This document shows positions 20,401 to 28,508 of a DNA stretch of 64,000 nt, in pieces (the stretch's first letter is position 1; every line of letters starts with the position of its first letter). The stretch is from assembly GCA_016710625.1 (NCBI GenBank), contig JADJVK010000027.1, positions 1-64,000 of the forward strand. The letters are read 5' to 3'. The translations under genes were made by a program, and so were the position numbers. The DNA is from Saprospiraceae bacterium. Its GTDB lineage: Bacteria; Bacteroidota; Bacteroidia; Chitinophagales; Saprospiraceae. Under the pieces are notes generated by a model that had not been told where the DNA came from, searched no databases, and worked only from the letters and a program-made list of their open reading frames with translations.

Positions 20401-21530
20401 TAACCATTTGTAGTTGATTGTAAAAAAGCAATCTTATCAATTGGTGTAGTTGTTGTAAAAGTAATTGTATATTTTACCCAATCATTACTAGTACTGGTAG
20501 CTGTTAATATGTTTGAAACAGCAACTGATGTACCCAAAGTTTTACCATAGGTAGGAGTTGGAGGTATCGTTGAAGGACCTCCCCATACAGGAGGTTCTGA
20601 TGGCTGCCAACCATATAAAATTACTGGTGTTGGCACTGTAGTCGAAGTTCCTGGTACGTTTAACGTTTTCTTTACTGCGGGAATACCTGCCCAAAAAGTA
20701 ACAGTATGTGTTCCTGGTTGTAATGTATCAGATAATAGATTTACTAAAACATGACCATAACCAGGACCAGTTGTAGTTTCTATACCAAACCATTCTAAAC
20801 TATTGTGACCACTTGTAATAGCAGAAGCAACGGGCCAATTACTTGCAGGCATATTATAATTACAGGCATTTGTAGGGTCATAAACCATGTACGTTGGGTC
20901 AAAGACAGTTCCATCTGCCCAACCACAAACTGTGTTAGTTTTTAAAGTCCCAGTATTTAGATTTGGACAAAAAGCATTTGTATGACATTTAAAACTTCCG
21001 TTTGTAATATATTCTTTTGGAGGACATGTTGTCTGCAAATTACCTAAATAATTTGAAACAGAAATAGATTCTTTCGGTGTACCCTCTTCCAAATTCCAGT
21101 CTCCATCTATACCTGTAGTATTATTACTTGCAGCGATAGTAAGGTTTAATTTGTCTTTAAGAAAAGACATGGCTTTTTTTCCTAAATCTCCTCTTGCAAA
21201 ACTGCACCCATAGATATTCAGATGAGTACAATTGGAAGGCATCTCTTTAGAAAGGAATGCTGCAATTTGTTGAGCATTCTTCCATTCTCCATTAATCAAC
21301 AATTCACCTGGACGGCCATGAGAGAATAAATGGAAGGTATGGTTGCTTTTTTGCTCTGATGATAGAGCTTGAAAAATTGTACTTGGATCATCAATATTTT
21401 TATCGACAAACCAATTTGTAGTTGAGTTATTAGAACAACTACTCTTTTCAAAAGCATTTGTAATCGGTGGCCAAATAGCTGCAGCTAAGAGTATAGCTAC
21501 AATGGCAACAAAATGTTTGTAATTTTTCAT
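17241..21530 (-). CDS. giant DUF4347 surface protein, N-terminal part
   Basis: 1429 residues to the first frame break. A signal peptide (residues 1-26, ending PPITNA) is followed by a DUF4347 domain (about residues 30-165: FHLFSHGRPGELLING, LNIYGCSFARGDLGKKA), which occurs at the start of very large bacterial surface proteins. Two full modules of about 600 residues follow. Each has EYITNGS and CGWADGT-type motifs, a YVYIDDISI jelly-roll-like part, calcium motifs (CDYDGDGILNSNDMDDDNDG), a discoidin-like YRILGV region, and an Ig-like linker with cysteines. The complete protein would run to 9375, about 4050 residues, and the N- and C-terminal pieces are in the same overall frame. Confidence 0.8.
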   Translation of the reverse strand: MKNYKHFVAIVAILLAAAIWPPITNAFEKSSCSNNSTTNWFVDKNIDDPSTIFQALSSEQKSNHTFHLFSHGRPGELLINGEWKNAQQIAAFLSKEMPSNCTHLNIYGCSFARGDLGKKAMSFLKDKLNLTIAASNNTTGIDGDWNLEEGTPKESISVSNYLGNLQTTCPPKEYITNGSFKCHTNAFCPNLNTGTLKTNTVCGWADGTVFDPTYMVYDPTNACNYNMPASNWPVASAITSGHNSLEWFGIETTTGPGYGHVLVNLLSDTLQPGTHTVTFWAGIPAVKKTLNVPGTSTTVPTPVILYGWQPSEPPVWGGPSTIPPTPTYGKTLGTSVAVSNILTATSTSNDWVKYTITFTTTTPIDKIAFLQSTTNGYVYIDDISIIDTDTDCCLTSQNKMGPNCDYDGDGILNSNDMDDDNDGILDAIENPSCFVPASQVGGNLSSYALSLNGPVTTDLYQSSSGHLGYMAFDGVIYLGDQRNTAIVVYNQDWINKALYTWEYKASVPISSFTIKLTSWYWNAGGTATGFQLGSSGSSIKLQGSTNGTTWVDLSTPVNAFNDKEIILINSLQTNSSFKFYRILGVSGTTNPTNVGYIDEIIPTINQSIYNPSSNPVLNCTAPLDTDNDGIANMFDLDSDGDGCADAVEGGATFNYANLSPSNISGGNTGVNYSGIVNYGVTSNLGNVVSTSGSTIGIPTIATVGQTVGTSQNVGQKDALCCPAGSTAPTLTTTSATNTCPATGVNLFNYISSNFSNIVWFTNNTHTGSAITTASSASAGTYYAFYYDVTENCYSPASAAFTVVTTSCVPVTNNCNPVEYITNGSFECHVNTCVNFNIGTIPTNEVCGWYDGTVYDPTFMMYDGVNNCIYNMPASNYPPASAITGGHTGQAWMGIGQSAFSSVHALVNTMQYTLAPGTHTLTFWAGVLPQIQPFFGGYANTGPTALTLYGYAPGEAVVFSDFGTVTGSNLGSTPVITNYITSNNQTWVQYSMTFTNTKPMSRLSLMHYNNAYVYIDDISIMDVNQTCCTTTDKSGLYCDYDSDGILNANDLDDDNDGIMDAVENPSCFYTAAEVTGNATSYATTVKLPILTEMKMSAALFPMESAFDGLNPYAPQSLPTVGTGWSIWDQDWVNKTLIQWQYNAAIPVTQFTIYQNNYPGYVFGTAGSTIKLQGSVDGTNWLDLSYPVSAYTDIAFSLPNTLQAGVSFNYYRLRGVTGSSLRENKAIVEIAPTINTTAYNPSVNPKTNCSTPLDTDGDGIANMFDLDSDGDGCADAVEGGATFNYANLLSSTIPGGNTGVNYSGIVNYGVTSNLGNVVSTSVSTFGIPTIASSGQTIGTSQNVGQKDAACCLAGTTAPALTATTATNVCPATGVNLNNYVPASSFNVLWFTNNTHTGTAISNSGSVSTGIYYAYFYDSANNCYSPASAFIR

Positions 21531-22850
21531 TTATAAATGTTTGTTCTTTTAAAAAATCCTTTTTTTGGTATTATATATTGTCAACCTAGATCGACTTTTA
21601 GAAAAAATCTGATACTACAAAAGACTTCAACAGTAAACTAGCTCCATTTCTGAAGATTTAACTATTGAAATTTTTGATATATATAAATTGAAATATTCTA
21701 CAAATGATTGAAAATGAATGTGCTTTAGGACTTCCGAAATACATTTAACTGAAATACTGCAAACAATTTGCTGGACAATGACCAATCTAGAGATAGATTG
21801 CAAACTAGGAAAAAATGATAGCCAAATCATATATGAGTTATTTGTAAATCTGTGTTTGTTCATTAATTTATTAATATATAAATAGTAAAAACTTAAATCA
21901 AATTAGTTTCTAAAACATATGTTGAACCCCAAAAACCATTGAAAATCCATAATGAATTGTAATAAATCCATTATTTTCTTTTATTAATAGTTAGGTATTA
22001 TTCATATGTTAAGATTTCATCTAATTATTTAATTTATTATAAATAGCTTTTCTCAGGTGTTAATATTTTGAATTAACCTATTTTTTATAATGATTTGTAT
22101 CATCAACTGACTAAATACATTAAATACCGCAAGAACTGACATGAAAATAAAGTGTAAAAAACACTATTGGAGATACTTGTAGAATGGAAATGATAGAGTT
22201 TCTACCATTACTTTGATGATATATTCAATAATACAAGAATTTTAATAATGTTTGCTAATTTATTAATGTTGTTCTTTATATTTAAATTACAAGTAAAATC
22301 TTAAAGACATTTTATCAAAATAATACTTGTTCTATAAGCCGTTTCAAATAATAAATCTGTGTTACAAAAAATCTTTTTTCTTTATAATCACGAACAATTA
22401 TAATAACAACCCTGTCAATTTTAATAACTTATTTCAATAACTAGTTGACCAAATGCAACAAATGGTGACGAACGACAATAAAAAAAATTCGAAATGGATA
22501 TTTGTGATAAATTTCTTACAAATTGTATTTTAAATTATGTGACATTTTATCACATAGTATTTAAATAAAATGAAGAATTATTTAAGCGAAATGAAAGAAG
22601 AAATTGGCAGAAATTAAACACATTTTAATACTTGAATGGGGTAATACTACTTTAATTCAAGTATTTAACTTTTATATACTATTAAATAAGCATGTTTAAA
22701 GTGAAAAGTAACATTTAATTAAATATGAATAAATATCTATATATCATAATACAATGTGATTGATATTTTATAAAAAAAATCTCTTAATAGAAATTTGTCT
22801 ATAAAACTTAATTTATCTTACCTTAAAACTGTAACAACTGAAAAGAAAAA
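21531..22850. other. gene-poor AT-rich stretch
   Basis: 1.3 kb without a gene I can support. One 78-codon open frame on the minus strand (21627-21863) has no recognisable domain. A perfect 7-bp inverted repeat, TATGTGA-CATTTTA-TCACATA, lies at 22536-22556 and resembles a Crp/Fnr half-site pair, but there is no gene close enough to assign it. Confidence 0.5.
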
Positions 22851-22882
22851 AGTGGGCACGAATTAACTTCCATGCCCACTCT
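22848..22882 (-). terminator. rho-independent terminator of the HbpS-like gene
   Basis: The 8-bp stem AGTGGGCA/TGCCCACT (22851-22858 with 22873-22880) is followed on the minus strand by a run of T residues (TTTTTTCTTTT). It begins about 20 bp after the stop codon of the gene ending at 22902. Confidence 0.85.
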
Positions 22883-22901
22883 GGATAAAATTTAATCCCG
22901 A

Positions 22902-23300
22902 TTAAATTGCATTTGCTCCAGCCTCAGCTACAGCATGATCATTTTCGACAGTACTTCCTGAAACACCAATTGCACCAATTACTTCGCCAGCTGCATTTTT
23001 TACAGGCACACCACCTGGGAATGAAATTAAGCCGCCATTGGAATGTTCGATGCCAAATAAAGAGCCACCTGGTTGAGAAAGGCTACCAATAACACCTGTA
23101 GGAAAATCGAAAAAACGTGCTGTTTTTGCTTTTTTCAATGAAATATCTGCCGACCCTAACCATGCACCATCCATTCTAGCAAATGCTAAAATATTTGCAC
23201 CAGCATCTACCACACAAATGTTCATTTTGGTTTCTAATTCAATAGCTTTTGCTTTTGCAACTGCTATCATTTTCTCTGCTTGTTCTAAAGAAATATTCAT
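22902..23300 (-). CDS. GlcG/HbpS (DUF336) haem-degrading/binding family protein
   Basis: 132 residues covering one whole GlcG/HbpS domain: SLEQAEKMIAVAKAKAIEL, then ICVVDAGANILAFARMDGAW, KAKTARFF, FPGGVPVKN and the glycine-rich GEVIGAIGVSGSTVENDHAVA. No signal peptide, so probably cytoplasmic. Family members bind haem or cobalamin-like cofactors, or accompany glycolate and diol metabolism; nothing here picks one. It ends with a strong terminator and lies 86 bp downstream of an AraC regulator on the same strand, which may control it. Confidence 0.85.
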   Translation of the reverse strand: MNISLEQAEKMIAVAKAKAIELETKMNICVVDAGANILAFARMDGAWLGSADISLKKAKTARFFDFPTGVIGSLSQPGGSLFGIEHSNGGLISFPGGVPVKNAAGEVIGAIGVSGSTVENDHAVAEAGANAI

Positions 23301-23386
23301 TTTTATCTTAATTTTTGAGGCACAAAAGTAGGAGATTGCAAATTGACATAAAGCTCATTTACTTATGAAATTAGTTCAATCTGCAC

Positions 23387-24244
23387 TTATTTATCAATTT
23401 TACATTGTTTTGGACTAAATCCAAATTGATTTTTGAAAGCGATGCTAAAATTGGAAAAACTATTGTAACCAAAATTGGAGAAAATCTCGGTGGGCTTCCG
23501 CTCCCCTTTTTCTATGAGTGCTTTGGCAAAATTAAGTCGATTTTGTTGTAACCATTTTCCCGGTTTTGACTGAAATTCTTTTTCGAAATGACGTTTAAAA
23601 GTAGATAAACTCATATTTGCAAGAAACGCAATATCTGCCAAACTTAAATTAGAATTTACATTGGCTTCAACGATTTTTCTAAAGGAAGATTTTCGTTCTG
23701 GTAAAGCCAAAGAGTGAATGTAATTGATAAATGAAATCCCGTATTTATGAGATAAATACAACATAATTTCCTCAAATTTCACAGCCAATAACGTTGATGA
23801 AATGCTAGAATCAAGATTGAGAATGAAGGAAATAGCATTGACAAATGAATGAATAAAATCATCGTTTTCGATAACGAAAAAAGGTGTTTCAGTCGCTTCA
23901 GTACCTTTATTTTCTATCAGAAAATTATGCTTTTCCAGAAAATCTGAAATATTTTTATTTGTGAAAAAGAATAATTTACAAAAATAAATTTCATCATTAT
24001 TGAGCAATTCTGTCATCAAACAATTTCCAGATTTTATCAAAACCGATTGCTTTTTATTGACTTCCACAACATAATCTTCCAGTTGAACCTTTTTTTCGCC
24101 AGTTTGCAGAAAACTAAACATATTCAAAGTTAAGTTAACTTTGCTGTTCACTGCATCCTCAGTCATTTTGAAGTCGTAAACAAAGCATTCAGGATTTTGA
24201 TCCTTCGACTTTAAATAAATTTCAGGAATACTTTGTATTTGCAT
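23387..24244 (-). CDS. AraC-family transcriptional regulator
   Basis: 285 residues. The N-terminal 170 residues form an unrecognised effector-type beta-barrel region. The C-terminal 100 residues are an AraC HTH pair: NSNLSLADIAFLANMSLSTF with KRHFEKEFQSKPGKWL, then KPTEIFSNFGYNSFSNFSIA with FKNQFGFSPKQ. It resembles Bacteroidota AraC regulators with a PF20240-like (ExsA-type) N-terminus. Being just upstream of the HbpS-like gene on the same strand, it probably regulates that gene or forms an operon with it. Confidence 0.8.
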   Translation of the reverse strand: MQIQSIPEIYLKSKDQNPECFVYDFKMTEDAVNSKVNLTLNMFSFLQTGEKKVQLEDYVVEVNKKQSVLIKSGNCLMTELLNNDEIYFCKLFFFTNKNISDFLEKHNFLIENKGTEATETPFFVIENDDFIHSFVNAISFILNLDSSISSTLLAVKFEEIMLYLSHKYGISFINYIHSLALPERKSSFRKIVEANVNSNLSLADIAFLANMSLSTFKRHFEKEFQSKPGKWLQQNRLNFAKALIEKGERKPTEIFSNFGYNSFSNFSIAFKNQFGFSPKQCKIDK

Positions 24245-24408
24245 TTAAAAACATTTTCTAATTTATTCGATTAAAATTAATAAACTAATCGTAAATAAAA
24301 AATTTATTGCTATTTCATCAATATTGAAATCGTCACTTATTTTAAAATTAATTACAATAATCCTTATAATTTTATAGATACTATACTGTTTAAGTTGTTA
24401 AAATATAA

Positions 24409-24416
24409 TAGTTTTG
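24409..24416 (+). promoter_or_regulatory. candidate Bacteroidota -7 element for the VIT gene
   Basis: TAGTTTTG matches the Bacteroidota -7 consensus TAnnTTTG and lies 26 bp before the start codon. A good TTTG-type -33 box at the usual spacing is not clear. Confidence 0.35.
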
Positions 24417-24441
24417 TGCAATTAAATAGACAATTTGATTT

Positions 24442-25167
24442 ATGACAACCGACAACGAAAAAGTAAATTTAACCATTGATAACTATTTAGATAGCCATTA
24501 TATTCATCGAAGTAATTGGTTAAGAGCGGCTGTTTTAGGTGCAAATGACGGTATTATTTCTATTTCCAGCCTTGCCATTGGCGTTGCTGCTGCTAGCACA
24601 ACTAGAGAGCCAATCGTTTTAGCTACAGTTGCTGGTCTTGTGGCTGGTGCATTATCGATGGCTGCTGGAGAATATGTTTCGGTTAGTTCGCAAACAGACA
24701 CTGAAAAAGCAGACATAGAAAGAGAAAGGCAAGAGTTAGAAGAGATGCCAGAAGAAGAGTTGCAAATATTGGCTCAAATCTATGAAAAAAGAGGTTTGAA
24801 AAAGGAAACTGCCCTGCAAGTAGCTATTGAAATGACAGCAGTAGATGCTTTAGGTGCACATATTAGAGATGAGTTAGGCATCAACGAAATCAGTAAAGCC
24901 AACCCCATTCAGGCAGCATTGGCTTCTGGGGCAGCTTTTTCAATTGGTGGCTTATTGCCGCTTTTGGTGATTCTTTTGGCACCAATTGTAGGGATGGAAT
25001 ATTGGTTGTATGGTTTTACAACACTGTTTTTAATTATTTTAGGTACTACAGCTGCCAAAACTGGTGGATCGAGTATCCCTAAATCTATTTTGAGAATTAC
25101 CATTTGGGGAACAATTGCTATGGGGCTATCCGCTTTTGTTGGGTATCTTTTTGGTGTGAATGTTTAA
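24442..25167 (+). CDS. VIT1/CCC1-family Fe/Mn transporter
   Basis: 241 residues. The first helix carries the family signature (WLRAAVLGANDGIISISSLA, then the glycine/alanine-rich GVAAAS). The second is LVAGALSMAAGEYVSVSSQ. A cytoplasmic, glutamate-rich metal-binding helical hairpin follows (TEKADIERERQELEEMPEEE), then three membrane segments. Relatives move Fe(II) or Mn(II) out of the cytoplasm, into vacuoles in yeast and plants. In a region rich in metal and peroxide genes, iron or manganese export is a reasonable guess, but the substrate is not shown. Confidence 0.88.
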   Translation: MTTDNEKVNLTIDNYLDSHYIHRSNWLRAAVLGANDGIISISSLAIGVAAASTTREPIVLATVAGLVAGALSMAAGEYVSVSSQTDTEKADIERERQELEEMPEEELQILAQIYEKRGLKKETALQVAIEMTAVDALGAHIRDELGINEISKANPIQAALASGAAFSIGGLLPLLVILLAPIVGMEYWLYGFTTLFLIILGTTAAKTGGSSIPKSILRITIWGTIAMGLSAFVGYLFGVNV

Positions 25168-25173
25168 ATAGGA

Positions 25174-25222
25174 AATTGATTGCAGATTTAAAAATCCATT
25201 GATTCTGCAATCAATACATTCT
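25174..25222. terminator. hairpin between convergent genes
   Basis: Perfect 11-bp inverted repeat TTGATTGCAGA / TCTGCAATCAA (25176-25186 and 25204-25214) in the 67 bp between the convergent VIT and DUF6157 genes, followed by a T-rich stretch on the plus strand. Confidence 0.6.
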
Positions 25223-25234
25223 ATTTTAACAATA

Positions 25235-25648
25235 TTACCTTTTGGATTTCATCGCTTTTACTTTTTCTAAACCCTTGTCAGCCAAAAAATTCTGATAGGC
25301 ATCAGAGTCAGCACTATAGATGGCTATTTTTCCATTTTTATCACTATGTAGCCCCCATCCATATCGTTTTGTGAGCGGTGAAGCTCTAAAACAAGGTTGC
25401 CCTTTCGAAAAAAATTGTGCTCTAGCAAGTTGAAGTTCGCTTTCTGTTAAGTCGTTTTTGATAGCAAATACTTGAAAAAGTACGTCATCCGAAGTGTATT
25501 GATATGGATTTTTACTAATCATATCAAATTGAATGTTCGCAGCTGTTTTTTGATCATTTTTTAAAGGTGGCACCTCCCCTTTCGCTACTGGGCAATCTTC
25601 GGCAATTTCGATAAAAGCATCTTGATAATTAGTGGTATGAACTTTCAT
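25235..25648 (-). CDS. DUF6157 family protein
   Basis: 137 residues, no signal peptide. Family-like motifs are NYQDAFIEIAEDCPVAKGEVPP near the start, QFDMISKNPYQYTSDDVLFQV, and GQPCFRASPLTKRYGWGLHSD. The function of DUF6157 is unknown. The compact, charged sequence suggests a soluble cytoplasmic protein. It is separate from the four-gene cluster that ends 42 bp further on. Confidence 0.75.
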   Translation of the reverse strand: MKVHTTNYQDAFIEIAEDCPVAKGEVPPLKNDQKTAANIQFDMISKNPYQYTSDDVLFQVFAIKNDLTESELQLARAQFFSKGQPCFRASPLTKRYGWGLHSDKNGKIAIYSADSDAYQNFLADKGLEKVKAMKSKR

Positions 25649-25689
25649 AAATTAAAAATTTGGTGGTGAAAATTGTAAAGTTTTCAATT

Positions 25690-26082
25690 TTATAAGAATA
25701 AAATTAAGAAACTAATTGTAAAGTAAATCCAAATAATTGTAAATAAAAAGTGTATTGAAGTTTCAAATGTTTTCCCTTTCCAAAGACTAGATGAAAACCC
25801 AAATAATTGTATGAAAAGGCGCAATCCCCAAAAAATACCAAATCCCATCGATATTCTTCTTCCAAGCATTGAGTTTATCAAATCGTTAGAAGAAATCATA
25901 CATAAAATTCCCATTAAAAACACCGTGAAGGCAACAAAAAAAGTATGCACTTCCATCAGTTGTTTGTTGATTAAACTTACCTTTTTAAGCTCAATTTCCC
26001 ATTTGAAATATCTTGGAAAACCAATATGCATCAAAGATAAAAGTATCATGAATATACCTGCGATTTTAATGTTTAACTCCAT
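25690..26082 (-). CDS. small four-helix membrane protein
   Basis: 130 residues with four predicted membrane helices (GIFMILLSLMHIGFP, FFVAFTVFLMGILCMI, GFGIFWGLRLFIQLFGF, FLFTIIWIYFTISFLILF). I cannot name a function. Its start overlaps the end of the methyltransferase gene by 10 bp, so the two are translationally coupled, and it forms the end of the DoxX-DUF2071-methyltransferase cluster. Confidence 0.65.
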   Translation of the reverse strand: MELNIKIAGIFMILLSLMHIGFPRYFKWEIELKKVSLINKQLMEVHTFFVAFTVFLMGILCMISSNDLINSMLGRRISMGFGIFWGLRLFIQLFGFSSSLWKGKTFETSIHFLFTIIWIYFTISFLILFL

Positions 26083-26813
26083 TTTTTTTCAAGTATAAAG
26101 GTGATAATGAATGGGTTGATTTGCTTTCTTTGAATTATTTTTAACGAAGCTTTTTCAAAAGTGTTTTTCCATTTTGCTTCCGGTAAAAAATGGAAAAAGC
26201 CAATATTATAAGCCAAGAAATTATTCAAATCTCGTAAATGTTCCGTAACTATTATTTGTCCATTTAGCTTCAAAACCCTATTCAATTCATTGAAAAAAGA
26301 AATTCTTTCTTCCTCATTTCTAATTTCATGAACTGCCAAAATAAGCAATATTTTATCTGCAAAAAGGTCAGACAATTCTAATTGTGTGGTGGTGGTGGTT
26401 TTAGTATTTGGATAGGCTGGGTAGGTTTTCCTTGCCCTTTTAATCGATAATTCAGTATGTTTTAATGGATTGTAAAAATCAAAAACCAACAATTCAGCGT
26501 TTTTATATTTTTTTTGGATTAATGAGCTGGTTTCATCGAATCCAGCATGGATATTCAATATTTTGATTGCCATTTCATCACCTTCTAACCAATCGAAACT
26601 ATAAAAATTGGAGTAATCATAAACATAATAAGACACTATAAGTGATATTAAAATCGGAATTAAAAATAAAAAGTATAGATAACTAAATGTAAAAGGAAAA
26701 TAAAAGCTTAAAATATAAATAACAATCAATAACAGAAATGCAATTATATAAAGATGCCAGTTGAATCGAATGATATTACAGACTCCTTGAAAAGGTTTTC
26801 TTAATGTGTCCAT
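26073..26813 (-). CDS. membrane-anchored class I SAM-dependent methyltransferase
   Basis: 246 residues. Two N-terminal membrane helices (residues 20-65) precede a Rossmann-type methyltransferase domain: IKILNIHAGFDETS corresponds to motif I, with the usual glycine loop reduced; ELLVFDFYNP to motif II; KILLILAVHEIRNEEER to motif IV; LNRVLKLNGQIIVTEHLRDL to motif V/VI. The closest recognisable group is the methyltransferases found beside DUF2071 genes in Bacteroidota. Overlaps both neighbours (13 bp with DUF2071, 10 bp with the small membrane protein). The substrate is unknown. Confidence 0.75.
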   Translation of the reverse strand: MDTLRKPFQGVCNIIRFNWHLYIIAFLLLIVIYILSFYFPFTFSYLYFLFLIPILISLIVSYYVYDYSNFYSFDWLEGDEMAIKILNIHAGFDETSSLIQKKYKNAELLVFDFYNPLKHTELSIKRARKTYPAYPNTKTTTTTQLELSDLFADKILLILAVHEIRNEEERISFFNELNRVLKLNGQIIVTEHLRDLNNFLAYNIGFFHFLPEAKWKNTFEKASLKIIQRKQINPFIITFILEKKWS

Positions 26814-27538
26814 GTTTCAGTTTTTCCTTTTTTCCAATAATAGGGTATCTTTTCAATTATAAAAGCATTTGCTAAAATTGCATTATTTAGGTTATAATTG
26901 TTAAAAAACCCAATATTCTGATGAATTATGTGTATTGGTTTGGGAATCCAATTTTGACGAACCCCTTCAACGATTAGTACTTTATTTGATATAGTATCGT
27001 AACTAAATGTAAAAGGCAGTGGACCAGCAAATCTTCTAGCATCTTTAAAATTTTCAAATGGAGAATTTGTTGGAAGCTTGGCTTCTTCTACACTATTATC
27101 TATAATTATTTCAAAATTAGACTTATTGGACTTTATCGTTAACTTTTGGTCATTGATTGATTTAAAAATATCGATTGTGGAATAATTATAATGTGTAAAT
27201 ATATTTCCCAGAACTTCCATCTTCTTTTTATCCGTTTCTGATTTCAATATAAAAAGTCCTCTTTGTCTTTTCCCATTATTATTTCTATATTTCACAAAAA
27301 TTCTATATCCGATAAGAAAAAAGTCGTTTCCTAAAAAGGACGGAAACCCTTTTGGTCTAAGGTTTTTTGTCTGCACCAATGCAATGGCAGCAAAAGCCCA
27401 TTTATCTTCATAAGTATCTAAATCTAAACAATCGGGGATCAGCTTTTGAAGCTGTTCTTTCGGAAAAGCAAAGGTCAAAACTACAGAACTTTCAAAATAT
27501 GCCTCCACTTCAAATGGGTGATTTTTCAGGAAATTCAT
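26801..27538 (-). CDS. DUF2071 (YqjF-like) family protein
   Basis: 245 residues with the DUF2071 pattern: FEVEAYFESSVVLTFAFPKE, LQKLIPDCLDLDTYEDKWAF, FLIGYRIFVKYR, and the C-terminal AGPLPFTFSYD and VEGVRQNWIPKP. DUF2071 folds like acetoacetate decarboxylase, but no catalytic role is established for this branch. Nine bases separate its start from the DoxX-like gene upstream, and its end overlaps the methyltransferase gene, so the four genes from 27927 to 25690 are one operon. Confidence 0.82.
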   Translation of the reverse strand: MNFLKNHPFEVEAYFESSVVLTFAFPKEQLQKLIPDCLDLDTYEDKWAFAAIALVQTKNLRPKGFPSFLGNDFFLIGYRIFVKYRNNNGKRQRGLFILKSETDKKKMEVLGNIFTHYNYSTIDIFKSINDQKLTIKSNKSNFEIIIDNSVEEAKLPTNSPFENFKDARRFAGPLPFTFSYDTISNKVLIVEGVRQNWIPKPIHIIHQNIGFFNNYNLNNAILANAFIIEKIPYYWKKGKTETWTH

Positions 27539-27546
27539 CTTTTTAT

Positions 27547-27927
27547 TTATTGGTTTTCAGTGTTATTAAACAAAAATTCGTTGAAATAGATCAAACAAAT
27601 AAACAAAAAAGCAAAAATCGAATTCATTTTTCCCCACAGTAATAAGTCTGGTACTAAAAGGAATTCCAATATATTCATTACTGCAATGATAATCATTTGG
27701 GTAACAGCATTCCATCTCCTTTTATAACCAATTAATATCCATATGCACATTAAGATTTCTGAAAATCCGATTAATTTAGTGAAGATAGCTGCATTTTGAT
27801 TCCCTAATATTCTTCCCACTATCTCTTGATGACGAGGTACAAGATTCAAAACTTTGCAATAAAGACCATTGATGAGCCAAACGAATGCTATAAAAATATT
27901 AAGCAGCCTTTTTTTGTAATAATTCAT
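27547..27927 (-). CDS. DoxX-like family membrane protein
   Basis: 126 residues with four membrane helices. Motifs of the DoxX-like group with a DUF2071 neighbour are visible: FIAFVWLINGLYCKVLNLVP, HQEIVGRILG, and FTKLIGFSEILMCIWILIG. First gene of the four-gene operon. Function unknown; probably a membrane partner of the downstream methyltransferase, inferred only from gene order. Confidence 0.78.
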   Translation of the reverse strand: MNYYKKRLLNIFIAFVWLINGLYCKVLNLVPRHQEIVGRILGNQNAAIFTKLIGFSEILMCIWILIGYKRRWNAVTQMIIIAVMNILEFLLVPDLLLWGKMNSIFAFLFICLIYFNEFLFNNTENQ

Positions 27928-27968
27928 TTTTTCATTTTAATTAAATTAAATCTAAATCCCTCCCCTAC

Positions 27969-28478
27969 TCATTCAACTCCAATCTTTACACTTCTTCTTT
28001 CCAATAATAATGTGTCTCTCCATTTGCCATTCATTTTACCAATTTTCTCTCTTTTGCCTACAATCCGAAAGCCTAGTTGTTCGTGTATCTTAATACTAGC
28101 GATATTCTCTGGAAAAATTCCTGCTTGCAATGTCCAAATATTAGATGCCTCACTCTCTTCTATTTGGTATTCTAACAATTTTGTTCCTATTTTCAGCCCT
28201 CTATAATTAGTAGCTACATACACACTTACTTCAGCAACTCCTGCATATACACATCTGCTCGAAACGGCTGTCAATGCTGCCCAACCGACGATTTTATTAT
28301 CCATTATCCCTACCGTTCGACAATTTTTCAGATGACTTTCATCCCAGTCTTCCCAAGTAGGAATATTTTGCTGAAAGGTTGCATTCCCCGTAGCTATTCC
28401 TTGCTGATAAATTTGGGCAACTTGCTCATAATCAGTCGCAACCATTGGTCTATATTCAATTGCAATTCCATTCATCAT
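27969..28478 (-). CDS. GNAT N-acetyltransferase (phosphinothricin acetyltransferase-like)
   Basis: 169 residues, single GNAT domain. EYRPMVATDYEQVAQIYQQG at the start and the acetyl-CoA loop VATNYRGLKIGTKLLEYQIE (R-G-x-x-I-G type) near residue 100 are clear. FPENIASIKIHEQLGFRIVG follows near the C-terminus, as in the PAT/MnaT group that acetylates amino acid analogues such as phosphinothricin or methionine sulfone derivatives. The natural substrate cannot be told. It ends in TGA, showing that TGA is used as a stop in this replicon. Confidence 0.82.
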   Translation of the reverse strand: MMNGIAIEYRPMVATDYEQVAQIYQQGIATGNATFQQNIPTWEDWDESHLKNCRTVGIMDNKIVGWAALTAVSSRCVYAGVAEVSVYVATNYRGLKIGTKLLEYQIEESEASNIWTLQAGIFPENIASIKIHEQLGFRIVGKREKIGKMNGKWRDTLLLERRSVKIGVE

Positions 28479-28508
28479 TCATTTAAATCTAATATAAAAA
28501 AATGCAAT

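Noticed and set aside
21627..21863. 78-codon minus-strand open frame upstream of the giant gene
   Set aside because: No recognisable domain, no ribosome site, AT-rich composition like the surrounding non-coding sequence.
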